A DNA stretch of 64,000 bases from assembly GCA_003586115.2 (NCBI GenBank), contig QVOM02000057.1, positions 8,004,481-8,068,480 on the forward strand, given 5' to 3'. Below the pieces are notes generated by a model, which had not been told where the DNA came from, did not search any database, and worked only from the letters and a program-made list of their open reading frames with translations. The position numbers were made by a program, and so were the translations under genes. Shown one piece after another: positions 11,234 through 23,747 of the stretch. This DNA comes from Salvator merianae (lineage: Eukaryota > Chordata > Lepidosauria > Squamata > Teiidae). Every line of letters starts with the position of its first letter. Position 1 is the first letter of the stretch.

Positions 11234-14200
11234 CTGCACAGGGAGGGAAAATCAGCAGAGGACGCACTGGAGAAAGACAAGTCACGCAGCCCCCACCCGT
11301 CGGACATCCCCCCCAAGCTGTGCCCACGATCCCCGTGCAGAAGGAGCTCCAGGAGCAGAGGCGCTCCGTGGCAAACTACAGGGACTGCCCGGCTGCAACA
11401 AATGCGGTGCCCACATCCAAGGGGAGCAAAAGTGGCTGCCGCAAGCAGGCGAGTCTCATTCCTCTGCTTCTCACGTGGCCAGAAGGGCCAAGGATGGAAC
11501 TCGGTGGTGATGCTGGACCAGGGAAGGGGAGCAAACGGGTGGCCCCCGGGCCCCTAAGGCCAACCCAGGTGGTTCCAAGCACTGGCAACAGGCAAGCAAG
11601 GGCAGCCACATCTACAACGGTCGCTGAAGCGCTCGTCCCGTGCGTGTGGACGGAGGACGCTACGGGCACGGAGCTCCAGCCACAGGTGCGGAAGGGGAGC
11701 GGGGGGGTCATACCCAAATCGCTACACCCCGAAGGCCTGCAGGAACAGCAGCCGCTCTTACCAGGCTCCAATGGGACTGTCAGGCAGCAACACAAAGCGG
11801 CAACGGATGGAAAAAGAAGGCAGAATTAAATCCTGCAGTCACTTCTCTCTTTGCCTCCGCCCTGACCAGGCCCCCAACGCAACCCCTGGGCAAAGGTCCC
11901 AGCTGCCCGGTTTCCCTGACCTCTCGGGGCAGCAAGAACCCTTTTGATCACCCAAGAAGGTGCACAATGAGCCTTTCAACCTAGGGCTGACCTGCTGGAC
12001 GGCCCGTTTCTTTCATGCACCCTGAAATGCTGGATTTTATTTTTTTTCACAGAGACTCACTGCTCAATGTTTTCCATTTTCAAGCAGAACGGAGCAGTCG
12101 AGATCCTTCTGGCTTTCCACAAATAACAGGCACTTTGCCCCAAACAGAAGCAGGTTGCACTTCTTCGCCTGGCCGTCAGGGACGATGGCAAAGTGACCCC
12201 TGGGGGGTGCGTTTTCCCAGCCCCCCGTGTGTACTCCCCTGACCTTTAACTTTTGCCCCAGCGCCAAATCGGTCTCTTGGGGCAGAAGCTGCACTACGCA
12301 GGCAGAAGCTCAAGGTTCGGCTAACTAGGAAAGGGTCTCAGCCGCAGAGGCCGGCAAGCAGAAAAGGGTGCCTTCCTTAAACCGACACTCCGCGTAGGGA
12401 AAAAGGAGTCACCGCCTTCTCTGAGGCTGCAGCCAGGTTGGGAAAGTCAGATCCCAGCCCCCCTCTCCTGTTTCATCCCACACCGCCACGCCGTTCCCCC
12501 GACCTGCTTCCGGGTGGGCCAGAGAGGCAGGCGCCTGCAGCGGAGCAGAAGCAAACACTCTGTTTAAGCAGGGCCGTTGGAGACCATGATGACCACCCTG
12601 GTTGGCCTGGAGGGAGCTGGGAGTCCCGAAGAGCTGCAGGGCCCAGATTAGTCAAAGCTGGTCTGCTATGCGTGAGTCAGTTGGCCAAACCATTAAGGGC
12701 AACTCAGCACATTTAGAGATGGTTCCCTAGGCCTACTGGCAAAGAGAAAAGGGAAAAACCCACAGGATGGAAGGAGGAGAGAGGAGGCGAGCGCACCGAG
12801 AACAGGCACGGAGCTCCATCTAGCTTCTGCTCTGCGTCCAGGGGAACCTCACGCGCCTCCCAGCAACTGCTGAGCAGTCATGAGCAAGGGGGATGTGGGG
12901 TGGCCCTCGCTACGCAGGCCCAGTGCCCCAACGACATCCATAGGGGTCTCTCTTGCACGGCAGCGACAAGACCCCATCAAATCTCTTCTCTCCTCTCCAC
13001 ACGCAATTCTGGCTGAGCCTCAGGACTTCCCAAAACATTTTTAGGCTACAGACAATACAAAAGCAGCTCAAGGCAACGATGCAGAGAGAAAGGGCCTTTT
13101 TCCTCGTGGCGAGAAGCCCAGAGAACGAGGAAAACCCCACTTGCTCCAGAGGAGCTGTTGCCGTACGGAAGGGTCTGGCCGCACCTGCATGCGCGCATGG
13201 CCATTACCTCTTGGCTGCCACCACGGCCAAAGGAGTGATAGAAATGGAATCACAACAGAAGAAGAATCCCAGAGACTGGGGGCCCAAACGGGATCAGTGT
13301 TTGTTGTCTAAAGCATGGATGCCAGCCCGGCTTGGGGGCCAAAGGAAGAAACCGCACCAAGGCCCCCATCGCCCCTCCCGGCCTTTCCTCCTCCTGTGCC
13401 TCCTCCACACCTGCATTTTATGCCCTTCCCAGCTCTGCACCCAAGACCCCAAATAATGTTTTGCTGCTGAAATGACAGCTCCTGGTTAACTGCAGTGTGG
13501 GCTCAGGGCTTGGGAAAAGCACCTTGAAGCCAAAGGAGAAAAACGGGGAGAGAAAGACGTCGGGAGGACAGACGGACGCTTCCGGGGCTGTCAGCCATGA
13601 AGCAACACTGAGGGACCACACACGGGGAGAACATTTTCGGCACACGAGCGCAGAACGGGATCCGCCACTGCCACCCAAGAACCTCCTCTTGCCCATCCAG
13701 CGCCCCAGCTGCTCACATCTTACCTGGGCAGGTGAGGGTACCTTTTACTGGCTGGTCTGTTGTAAAGAAGGGGAAGACAGAGGAGGGTGGCGGCAGCGGT
13801 GGCGGCAGAGACCGGGCAAGGCCAGAGGACAGCGTGGAGGGAGAGAAAAAAAACGAAGATGGGAGACATCTGCGTGACGCAGCCGGACGGGAACAAGACA
13901 ACTGCGCAGCCACAAGAGGACCCAGGAGCCCTTTCTCCCTGGGCCCCCAAAGGCACAGAGCATCTCACTTAAAGATCCCAGCTGAGTGCCCCTGAGTGTG
14001 TATCGATGCTCACGAGCCTCCTGACCGGTGGCCAAGAGGAGTTCTACTGGACACGCAATGCCACCTCCAAGGTCTCGGCACCAAAACGGAATGGAAGGAA
14101 GTCCTAAGGCCACACGCAGCTTTGGACTGGAGGAGAGAGGGAGACGTTGGGGGGGCCGGGGGGCTCGTCCACAACATGGCCTGCCCTCGGCCCCCACACA

Positions 14201-17200
14201 AGCCCCCCAGCCTCTCCCCCCAGGCTCTCGAGCTTTTCCAGCCATGCTCTCCCACACCGCCAAGGCCCCATAGCTTCCTGAAAGGGGATTCCTGTTACAC
14301 AACCACCTCGTGCAATTTGCCACACGGCTCTGGCACGCTGCCCGTCTTCTGCCAAGGGCAGGGGAGGAACCGGATGCGAGGTGAAGGAAAAGACCGGCTC
14401 GGTCATGCTTGGCTCCTGCTGACCCCGCAGACAGAGTCGCCCCCTTTTCTGGCAACAAGGCAGAGAGGTTTTTGCCTTGGCCTTTGCCCAGAGAGGGCCA
14501 CGCTGCAAAGAGAGGTTCTGGGGCTAAAACGGACCATATCAGGAACAGCAGCGGAAGCTGCACAAGGGACCTTTGGAGGACACCTAGATCATCCTGCATT
14601 TCTTAGCACCTTTCCCCTCCATGGCAAAGCAAAGTCCTGCAGCCACCTGTCCTCAGAAGCTGCAGGTCACAGATTCCTTATTCTTCGATATGACCCAAGT
14701 CCAGTTTGTCGGGTGGCATCTGGAAGAAGTTGGGGGGCCATCCCTAGTCAGACCTTAAGTTGCCAGCACCCCACAGGCTACTCCACCACCCCACCTCTGA
14801 GAACAGATGATGGAGACACGGGGTGTTTGCCAGGGAAGCAAAACCCAATGAAGGAGCCCCCCCCCTTCCGACAAGAAGGAAACGGGCACGAAGGGACACC
14901 TTGGGGAGGCCTGACAGACGCTGGATCAGAGCATGCCCTCGCCAGCAGCAATGAAAGCAGCAAGTCTCTGAAAAATGTCTGCCAACCCCCCCCCACTGGA
15001 ACAAGGCTGGGACTCCCCCCTGGAGCAACCCAAGGACAGGGAACAGGAACAAAGGCAGAAACAAAATAGGATTAAATAAAATTTAAAGCTGTTAGCTGGC
15101 GGAGGGGTTTGTGTGTTCAAAGCAATGTGCCTGGGTGTGCATTCACTAACACACAACCGCGCCTCCCTTCCGTACGATGGAAAGCGCAAACCAGCTCGGC
15201 GCGGTCCCACAGCGCTCTGCTAAAACATGCAGACTTCCACGCCGGAATGTCTCTCCAAAACCAAAATTATAGGCAAAGGGAGCTAATTACATCCTCGTTC
15301 CATCGGATCAGCGTTCCCTTGCCCCCCCAGCTGGGTTTTAATTCTGCCTCTGCAAAGTCAGAGTGTGGCACAGGCAGGGGGAATTTCCATTGCCCTGCCG
15401 CCCCATGGAGGGCTGTGGCTCACAGCTGCTCAAGGGCCCAAACCCCGGCTGCCCACCCTGCCAGTCCTCAGGCCGGAGGCCCACAGCAAAGGAGCAGCGT
15501 GGCCAGTCAGGTCCCACGCCCAGGAAGGGACCAGCAGGGGCTGAAAGGGGCTGCACGCGAGCCAGGGAACTCACCGCCACCAGATGCAGGGAGGCGACTG
15601 GGCTTCCGGGAGGCCGTGAGCGCAACCTGCGAGTTCCTGCAGTGGGAGGCTTCCTCCCTTTCCCCCACCCTGGACAGGCAACAGGGAGGGAAACCTTCCC
15701 ACGCCACAGCCGCTTTCCCCCCCGCACGCCCTTGCCTTCTCCTCTGGACTAAGAAGCCCCCAGAGTCACAGCCCTCCCCCTCCCCCCTCCTGACCCTCCT
15801 GGCAGCCCCAGTGCCGCAATGCCCTCAAGAAGAACCGTAATCCAAGCCGGGCCGGGATCCGTTTCTACCACGGCATCGGGATCCCACTCTCCTCAGCCCC
15901 AGCCCCTTGGGGAAGTGTGCAAAGCTCCCTGCGGCTCTAAGCACGCAAGAGCTAGCAGGAAGCAATAGACCTTCTAAGCAGGCAGCCCTTGGGTTTAGCC
16001 GCCGGGGGGCATCAGGGGCATTGCAGGAATCCCTGCTCCCAACGCTCTTTAAGGGGTGGCACTTGCGGGACGCAGGTGCCCCGGAGCTGCTGTGGAATAC
16101 AAGGCAAAACCTGCCTCAGAGGCTCTTTTCACGCCTCTGCCCTGTTAATGCAAGTTATTGCATAATGTTCCCTTCAAGGGAAAGCAGTTTGTAAGTGCTG
16201 AGGAGTCCACAATTTGACCAGTCTTGTCTTCTGAGATCAGTCTTGGCAACGCAGAGGAAGGAGGGGAGCAGGGCAGGTGAGGCCCCCCGCTCCCAGGTGA
16301 GAGGGAAGGGCATCCCACGGCTTCAGGACACCTCAGGGAAGAGCTGCTGCTCTGGCCAGGCCAGGCTACGTACCTCTGCACAAGCCCATGCGTGGGCACG
16401 TATGTGGACGGCGGCACAGGGCGCGGAAACACCCCCGTCTCGGGAGCCAGCATGGAGCAAAATGCTGCAATTAGCAGATTAGGCAGTGGGGGAAATCAGA
16501 TCAAGTCCTCAAAGTGGGTCACTGAGCAGTGAGACCTTTTCCAAGGCGCTCAGAAGCTGCTCCCTGCATGCCACTGCACACGGCTCCGCAAAGAGAGAAG
16601 CGGAGGAGGGACGGAAGGGGCAGCCATAAAGCGTCTGGGGAACAGGGGAACTCGGGTTCCCCAGGACATCCCCCTTTACCCAGAGCATTCTCCTGTGTGA
16701 TTCTTCTGGACAAATCCTCTGCCAGCAACGGTTCTTTGAGAGCTGGAACAGTTTGGAGACCCCAGCATCTGCGCCTGAAAAATAACGGAGTCTGGAGCGA
16801 TTCTCTGGACCACCCACGAACCCAAGCCAGAGCTGGCCATGGGGCCGTGGGAATCCCGGAAAGGAACGCAGGGGAACGCAGACGGGCACTCATGCCGTGC
16901 CCGCATGTCTTGCCAGGACCGCTGCTTCCCCGGGAAGGATGCCACGGCAGGGAGGGGCTGCCCTGCCCCCCAAGGCACCCCCCTAGGATCTGCGGCTTCT
17001 CCAGCCGAGAACCTCAGGGAGACCCTGCGGACACAAAAGGGGCGTCTGGAAAGAGCTGCTCTGGCAGGTGACAGTCAGCCCCAAGCGCCACACAAGCAGC
17101 GCATCCGAGAGAAAGCTCCACAGCTCACCTCTGGGACTGATCAAGGGACAAACATTGGACACATTTGGCCTTTGGGAGAGGAGACCCAGAAGAGGCAGGA

Positions 17201-17589
17201 TGTCTGCAGTGATGGCACACCGCCGAGCACATGACCGCGCCTCTGGCACCCCAGGTAGCAGAGTAGCCCCACGGCTGTCTGATTATCTGGGTGCAGCACG
17301 CAGCGCCCTTCTGCAGGAACAGAAGACTGGGAGCAAGGCTGCTCTGCTCACACCCTGTTCGCAGGCCTCTCCCTGCAACTTACTGGCCACGGTGGGAAAA
17401 GGCTGCCGGACAGAACAGGTCACTGGTCAGACCCAGCACAGCAGTTCTTAGGACAGAAGCCGGGACAGCACGAACACAGCTGAGTAGCAGAAAGAGGTTT
17501 CCTGACAGTAAGGACAGTTTGGCAACAGAGCTGATTCTGCTGGGAGATGCTGGTATCTCCCTTGCTGGACAGGCCTCTGATTTCGCATG

Positions 17590-17655
17590 AACTTCTGCAA
17601 GGGATGGTCTAGATGGCCTCAAGTGCTTCTTCCAACTCAACAGAGCTGCCTGTGC
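17590..17655 (+). mobile_element. CR1 3'-end fragment
   Basis: Contains the pattern gatggtctagatggcctcaa followed by cttccaactcaa. It resembles the well-known CR1 3' terminal consensus (rGATGrCCT... CTTCCAACyC). Short and truncated. Confidence 0.7.
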
Positions 17656-19561
17656 TATACAGGGCAGCACAGCTGGTTGTGATACTCCACCACCACCACA
17701 ATGTTGCTAAAGGAGGAGGACTCTGCCTGGTGCCTTCAACTGGAGGAAAGTAGGATAATAAAGCATAATAAAGCAACTGCTGCCTAAGGAGAATTTAATC
17801 TCCTCACCACACCTCCACTCTGCATGCCCCTGAGTCACAGAAAACACACACAACCACATTCTTCTGCCGAACCTCCACCAGGGGATAAAAATTAATGCAG
17901 GCGCCTGTGTGTGTTTCCCCTCTGAGGGAAACTGCTGGATCCCAAAGTCACAGGGGGCCTGGGGAACCCTAAAGGTCTCTGTGGTCGTGGGCACCCAGAC
18001 TGCAGAGGAAGCCAGGATGTCACACTTCGCCTTCCCCCCACTACAGCCTGCTGAGCAAGCCCCCCCGCCGCCCACTGAGCCTGAGAGACCAACTCACAGG
18101 GCTGCAGGCCCTTGCTCTGCCCACCCAGGGCACTGGTCAGCCCTCCAAGGACCTGAGAGGTGTCAGCCAGAACTGGCAGAGGCAGAGAGGTGGCACTGCT
18201 CAAGAAGCTTCCTAGATTTTTGCAGCCTCCCATTCTGATCGCTCTTCCACACAGACCCCTGGGTCTGCCAGCCTAACTGCCTAGTACTTCTAGCACACTT
18301 CAGCGCCCCTTCTTAACTTATTCATCCACATTTCTACCCTGTTTCCCTACTCCCTGGAAGGTAAGACCAGCACCCAAAGGCTTAAGATGTGGCAAAACCA
18401 AACCAGTAGAGTAAAAAAACAGAATACCGAGATTAAAGAAGGCCAGCTTTGATAAATACCTTCACAGAAGAGTAAACGTGCAGCAGAAACCAAACCTATA
18501 TGCAGACGTACAGCTAACACCACCCCAAACACGTACGTTTATAACTCAGCGTTGGTTCCTGGCAATACCTTCTAGCTATTAGGAAGGAGCACTGCAACGA
18601 AGTATGAAAGATGAATGATAAATCAGTCCCACAGTTCCCGAACACAGAAACCTCGTAGGAGAACCAGAAGCGCAAAGGATGCTGGGAACGTGCTGAATAA
18701 ACCACAATGCCCTTCCAATAGCCCTGGGGATAAGGGCGTGACGTCCTGGGCAGCAAGGGCCCATCCAGCACAGGCCAACAGCAAAATGCTGGACTCTCAA
18801 CACTTGGAGAAGAGCAAAACGCAAGGCAGCTGGCCAGCCAGTGGGTCAGGGCCGTTTTCTCAGGAAACAAAAACAAGCTCAGGGATGTGAAGACCGCTTC
18901 ACGCAGAGTCTGTCTGGGGCTAAAAGCACCATTTTCAGTGCCGGCACAGCACACCAAGCACCTCTGTCAGCTCCCAGTAGAGCAGAATGTTGCTTTCAGC
19001 AGCAAAATCCTCTGGGCAAAGCCAAAAAGGCTGAGATCGGAAGAGCAGAGGGGAAGGAATCAAGGACAGGCCCTAACGGGGAGAGGCCCAGGAAAGGAAC
19101 CCAGGGGAAGGCAAGGAAGACCCTTGCCACCCCACAGCCTTGCCTGGGTATCTTCTCGCTCTCCCTCATCAATCACCTGTGCAGACTAAGCACGCCCCAG
19201 GCGCCAAGCCCACCAGGGAGGACCCTGTGCTCCAGGACGCAGCGTCAACAAACTGGGCAAAGGGGCCCTCAGAAGGGCCAAAGAAACTTTCCTCAACTCT
19301 AGGAAGGACCAGAGGTCAGAGGCCAAGCACCTGTTTCATGGGCAGAAGACCCCGGATTCAAAGCGCAGCCTCTCCGGTGTCACGGCTAGGGAAGACCCTA
19401 GCCTGGGGCCGTGGAGCATTGAGAAGCGCAGCCAGAGGTTTGATTCAAAAGTGCATGAAATGTCTTCCTATGGGATTGCTGGAGTCAGGGCGTCTGCTGG
19501 GGCTTCCAGCCTCAGAACGTAGTGACCAATTTGAGAAAGGCTTTGGCGTGAGATGGGGACC

Positions 19562-19575
19562 TGTAAGCCAGCTAT
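19562..19575. repeat. Left 14-bp target-site duplication
   Basis: tgtaagccagctat, repeated exactly at 19871-19884; the two copies bracket the palindromic insertion. Confidence 0.9.
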
Positions 19576-19870
19576 GGTAGCATGTAGGTTTTCATGGCCA
19601 GTTTCAGTCACATTTGTAGTAGTTTGGGGGCCGTTGTGCCGCGTTCCATAGTTCTTCTGAGAACCTAAGCTTTCGGACAGAGCTACGATGTCCATCTTCA
19701 GAGGATCTGAGGTCTGGAAGAGTCAAAACAACTGAGGGTGTGCTGGATCAGTTGTTCTGACTCTTTCAGAAGTCAGATCCTCTGAAGATGGACATCGTAG
19801 CTCTGTCCGAAAGCTTAGGTTCTCAGAAGAACTATGGAATGCAGCACAACAGCCCAAAAACTACTACAAA
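19576..19870. mobile_element. Palindromic retroelement insertion (two head-to-head copies), Penelope-like end suspected
   Basis: Two inverted arms of about 124 bp (19611-19734 and 19749-19872, slightly overlapping the right duplication) flank a 14-nt centre. Both read outward through the same segment starting tcctctgaagatggacatcg. The left copy continues further, ending in a ggccatgaaaacctacatgc segment. The block is bounded by an exact 14-bp direct repeat, so it was inserted as a unit by target-primed or endonuclease-dependent integration. Outward CTGAAGA and GAAA blocks with an intervening GGACA/TGTCC stem resemble a hammerhead ribozyme core, a feature reported for Penelope-like elements. 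The family assignment is my inference. No real ORF: the frames starting MDIVALSESLG in both arms are shadows of the inverted repeat. Confidence 0.75.
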
Positions 19871-19884
19871 TGTAAGCCAGCTAT
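19871..19884. repeat. Right 14-bp target-site duplication
   Basis: Identical to 19562-19575. Confidence 0.9.
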
Positions 19885-20534
19885 TTCCACATAAATGTGG
19901 GCAAAGAGAGCAAGGAACCCAAAAACGCTGCCAAAGAAGAAGAGGGTCTGTCCCAAGCCCTACAAATCGCATCTTACAGGTGGTCAAGCCCAGCAGAGGG
20001 TACCCTCACTGCCTTCCAGGAAGACCATGAAATTAAAGTGCTGCTCTGTTGCCCCCATATATCAGTCAGGGAAGCTGCAAGATCCTGGCTTCGTTCCCCT
20101 GATCCTGGGATCACAGTGTAAGAAGAAAGATGTTCTCCCCCCCCCAAGACCAGGGGGAGGCCACACTCTCAACTCCCAGGTACGAGGAGGTTCACTCAGC
20201 CACCTCTTCTCAACCACGACACTCCAGGCTGCAAGACCGCATGAGTTTCGGATCTGCATATCAACGTCATCCCTGATGTAAGAAATCATTCCACCCAAAA
20301 AGGAAATACAAACCTTTCAAAATAAATCTGTAAGCGGAGTTCCACATATCCACGCCCCACCCTGTTTGAGGAAAAAACAGTGGCTATGCAAGGCATAGAC
20401 TTTTCAGTGGTGGTGCCAACTGCAAGGAAATCATTTCCAATAAGGATTCACTGTGAGCATGACTCTGACTGACTGCCTAGTTCTCCCATGCATCTGAGAT
20501 GTTATTTTGTGGTAGCCACTGCTATCATCCTGAA

Positions 20535-20600
20535 CCACTTTGCAGACTAACTGATTTATTATTTATTTAAGACATTCATATCCAAAAGAACTTGAAGCCC
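20535..20600 (-). repeat. SINE/LINE-like 3' tail (minus orientation)
   Basis: tttattatttatttaagaca followed by ttcatatcc resembles the A/T-rich tail and end of common reptile SINE or LINE copies in reverse orientation. Family not determined. Confidence 0.4.
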
Positions 20601-21737
20601 GAATGAACAAACAGGACTGCCCAGATGCAAAAGAGAAGTGACGGGAACCCAAAATGTTTCTTCGCTATTGCAACAAGTGGGCGACTGGGGAGCACACGAC
20701 CACATGAACCTCCCCACCTGTCTCCCAACACCTTCCCTGCCAATTTATCTGGAGAAATCTCAGTGCTGGAGGCAAGCCGCTAGTTATCAGTTTGTACCGG
20801 AAACGCAGCATTACCACCGGCAAGCTCTGGAGGCCTGAGCAGAATCAGACCTGCACTTAATGCCCTTTGAGCCCTTTATGGTTGTTGCCAAGGACAAGGT
20901 GGCACACAGCTGGGGAGAGGAAGCCAGGCTGCTGCCAGGCAGGCTCAGAGGTGCTGCTTTTGGGGCCGCTGCCAGGCCAAAGGGCCGCAGAGACCCCTGG
21001 GCGCCCAGGATGCAGCTCCAGGAACTAAGTGGGACTCTGGACCGGTCCATTCAGCCCCCTTCTGCCTCCCTGGCGCTGGCCAGCATCAAAGCTAGCGACT
21101 GCAGCCAGCCCCGGGGTGCACCAAGCTGCTTGGACTCTGTGGCCCAGACCAGGGCCTCTCACCTCTGCCCGCAGCAAATGGGGACTGCAGCTCCCATCTC
21201 GCGTTCTGTGCAGGAAACGCCACGACCCTGCGGCCACCCGACCACCTCAGGCTCCTGGCAGGACACCCAGGCCTCCATTCCCACTGTTTCCATGCGGGCC
21301 GCTCTGGAGACCCCCGGAAGAAGGCCGGTGCCATCTGAGGCCACGGAGGTTTTCAGGGGACGTTCGGGGGAGCACCCAGCGCCCACCAAGCGTTCACTCA
21401 GGAGGCAGGAGCCCCCGCCCCGAGCGATCTTTCCAAGACTGCAGCCGGCATACCAGGCCTCCCGCTGCCTCCGCAGACCAAACCAAGGAAACTTGACAGG
21501 CCAAGGGAAAAAATGACAGCGCGTTTGGACTCGGGCTCCTCAGTGCTTCACAAACAAGCCCCTGGGCGCAAACCCCAAGAAATTTCCCGTGAAGGCAGAC
21601 GGAGCGAGGCCGGCGCCGGGCTAGTGCTTCCCGCCCACACGGATAACCTGCGTCCCTTCGTGGACCAGCTGCGGCCCCCGGGACGGGGCCTGGGCACGGC
21701 GTGGAAGCCGCCTCCCCCCGCGACACCCCCCACCAAC

Positions 21738-21772
21738 CTGTCCAGGGCAGTCTGCGGAGGTCTCATGCTCAT
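21738..21772 (-). CDS. ARHGEF11: ARHGEF11 coding exon 1 (start codon)
   Basis: 35 bp encoding MSMRPPQTALD plus two bases of an Arg codon, followed by donor gttggt. The peptide matches the ARHGEF11 N-terminus pattern (MS-x-R-x-PQ-x-x-DR) and joins exon 2 in phase. A second Met codon lies at position 3. The start is supported by family similarity, not by a signal I can read. Confidence 0.9.
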
Positions 21773-22018
21773 GGTTTGCCCCGAAGTCCAGCGGGCCAGG
21801 CGGGTTGCACGGTGGGGGGGGGCGGGCTCCTGCGTGGGCCCCCGTTCTGCAAATGCAAGTTCCGTGACAAATCTTCCAACGAGACTCTGTCTTCCCGGAA
21901 GGCCAGGAAGGCAAGCCGGATTCCTCCTGCAGTCAAGGGCTGTGGATCTGCAAATCCGCCCCGGGGGGGCTATAGCCAGGCATTGCCTCGGGCTCCCAGG
22001 ACGCTGTGTTCTCTCCCT

Positions 22019-22072
22019 ATTATTATTATTATTATTATTATTGATGATAAAAATATTATTATTATTACTATA
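22019..22072 (+). repeat. (TTA)n microsatellite
   Basis: About 18 ATT-type units with a few interruptions, inside the otherwise GC-rich 5' region of ARHGEF11. Confidence 0.95.
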
Positions 22073-23747
22073 TTACAGTTTTTTTCTCGATAGCTTTCAG
22101 TACCGCTTTCAGTACCGATCAATCTCTTTTCCGAGGCTTTAAGCGCTTCTGGGAAGAAGCCAGGTGGAAAAAAGACCGGAGGTTTCCATCCAAACGTTGA
22201 AGCCTTAGCTGCAAAACATTCTTAGAATCCCGCGTCAGCAGCGACGCTCCGGTGGGCAGCGGGCAGAGAGAGGGGGAAAGCCACCGGGTGAAATCTCTGG
22301 CCTCCACGCGAGGGAGGGTCTCGCTTGCTCTCCCTCGCCCTTTGTAAGGAGGAAACGGAAAGGGATGCCGAACTTTCTCTCTGTGCCTGCTTGGATTCGG
22401 CGGCGTCTGCACAGCGGTCAATGCAGCCTCCGCTCCCTCCGCAGGCCCAAGCCGTGCGGCCACATGATCCCGGTCAGTCCTCCAGCAGAGAGACTCCCTG
22501 GCGGCGGCGTCCTCGCTCACGCCTCCTGCTCGCTCGCAACTGCAAAGGCGGCCAAGCAAACATGGAGCCAGAAGGGAAGCGGGGGGCTCGCCCAGTCCCA
22601 GAGCATCGCGCTGCTGCTTCGCCCGTCCGCCCGTCCGCCCGCAGGGCAGGGCAGGGCAGGGCGCTCCAGGGCGACTGCTTCGCTCCCGCCGCCGCTGCTG
22701 CCGCAAAGAGCCCCGAACCCCAACGAGGCGCCTTCGGGAAGGGCGGCGGCAGCCGAAAGCCGCCCTGGGTGGGATTCTCCTCGCTCGCTCGCTCGCTGCA
22801 GCAAGGTTAGGTTAGGAGGCAGCGGGGAAGGAAAATGTCCTCCGCCGGACCAGCTGCGGGCCGAGATGTCTCCCCCGTCGGCTCCTCCGGCCTCCCCCTG
22901 GGCCTGCTGCCGCCGCCGCCGCCTGCGCTCTCCGTCCGAAGGGGATCAGCGAAGCGCCGCCGTCCATGGAGCGCCGACGAAACCGGAGTCCCCTGCGCCG
23001 CCGCCGCCGCCACTTCCTCCTGCTGCTGGTCTTTGCGCAGCGGGCGGGGAGAAAACAGGAATCAGAGGAAGAACGAGAGCCGGCAGGCAGCCCGGGGGGG
23101 CGGGGAGGGGGCTTCCCTCGTTCCTGCTGCTTCGGCTCCTCCTTTTCCTAACCCCGAAGGAAGGGAGGCTCCCGGCGGTTCTTGCCCCCCCACCCTCGCA
23201 CCGGGTTTTCCCAGGGATCCCGCCGCGGCCTACTGGCGCTGTTGCCAGGCCTTCCCGGCGCCCTCCCCCCTCGCCCCTCCTGCCCTACCCGAGAGGCGCG
23301 GGAGGGGGCCCGGCAGACGCCGACGCCGCCACCAGGGCTGCCGCCGCTGCAACCGCAAAGTTGCCCGCTCGCTCGCTCGCTCGCCTCCGGGCTGCTCCGC
23401 CCGCGCGTCCGCCTCCGTCGCCTCCTCGCTCCCGCCTTTGCAGCAGGTGGGAGGAGGACGGGGGGGAGGCGCCCGGCCGACCGGGACCGGGACCAGGCGA
23501 CGGAGACCGGGAGTCGTTGGGCATCACGAATCAAAGCCACTGCAGAGCATCCTTGGCGTTTCCCACGGAGCGAGCACCGCGGGTACAAAGCGCTTTCTTC
23601 CGCCGCCTTCTTGCGTTTCCGCCGCCCCCAAGATGCTGCTGTCCTTCGGGCCTTTCCCTGGCACTTCTCTGGGCAACGGGGCAGAAGTAGCTTGTGGCTG
23701 TGGCGGCCTCCCTTTGGGACAGTTGCCCACTTCCCTTCTTAACCTAG

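Larger units (their letters stand above)
11234..21737. other. ARHGEF11 intron 1 (10.5 kb)
   Basis: No exon-like blocks recognised. Long open frames here (for example 13996-15069 on the plus strand) follow GC-rich composition and have no domain signature. The intron contains a CR1 3' end, a palindromic insertion and a SINE/LINE-like tail, listed separately. Confidence 0.7.
21500..23720 (-). promoter_or_regulatory. ARHGEF11: CpG island at the ARHGEF11 5' end
   Basis: Dense CpG and very high G+C, with repeated gctcgctcgc and gccgccgcc runs at about 22.3-23.5 kb. It surrounds the start-codon exon and lies just downstream (minus sense) of a TATA box. It probably contains the transcription start and one or more 5' UTR exons. 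I could not pick the UTR splice donor. Long plus-strand open frames here are composition artefacts. Confidence 0.75.

Noticed and set aside
13996..15069. 357-codon plus-strand open frame in ARHGEF11 intron 1
   Set aside because: No recognisable domain, no splice or promoter context, low-complexity Pro/Gly/Ser content, and an equally open minus strand.
19468..20030. Two frames sharing the peptide MDIVALSESLGSQKNYG on opposite strands
   Set aside because: They are the two arms of the palindromic insertion read outward, not genes.
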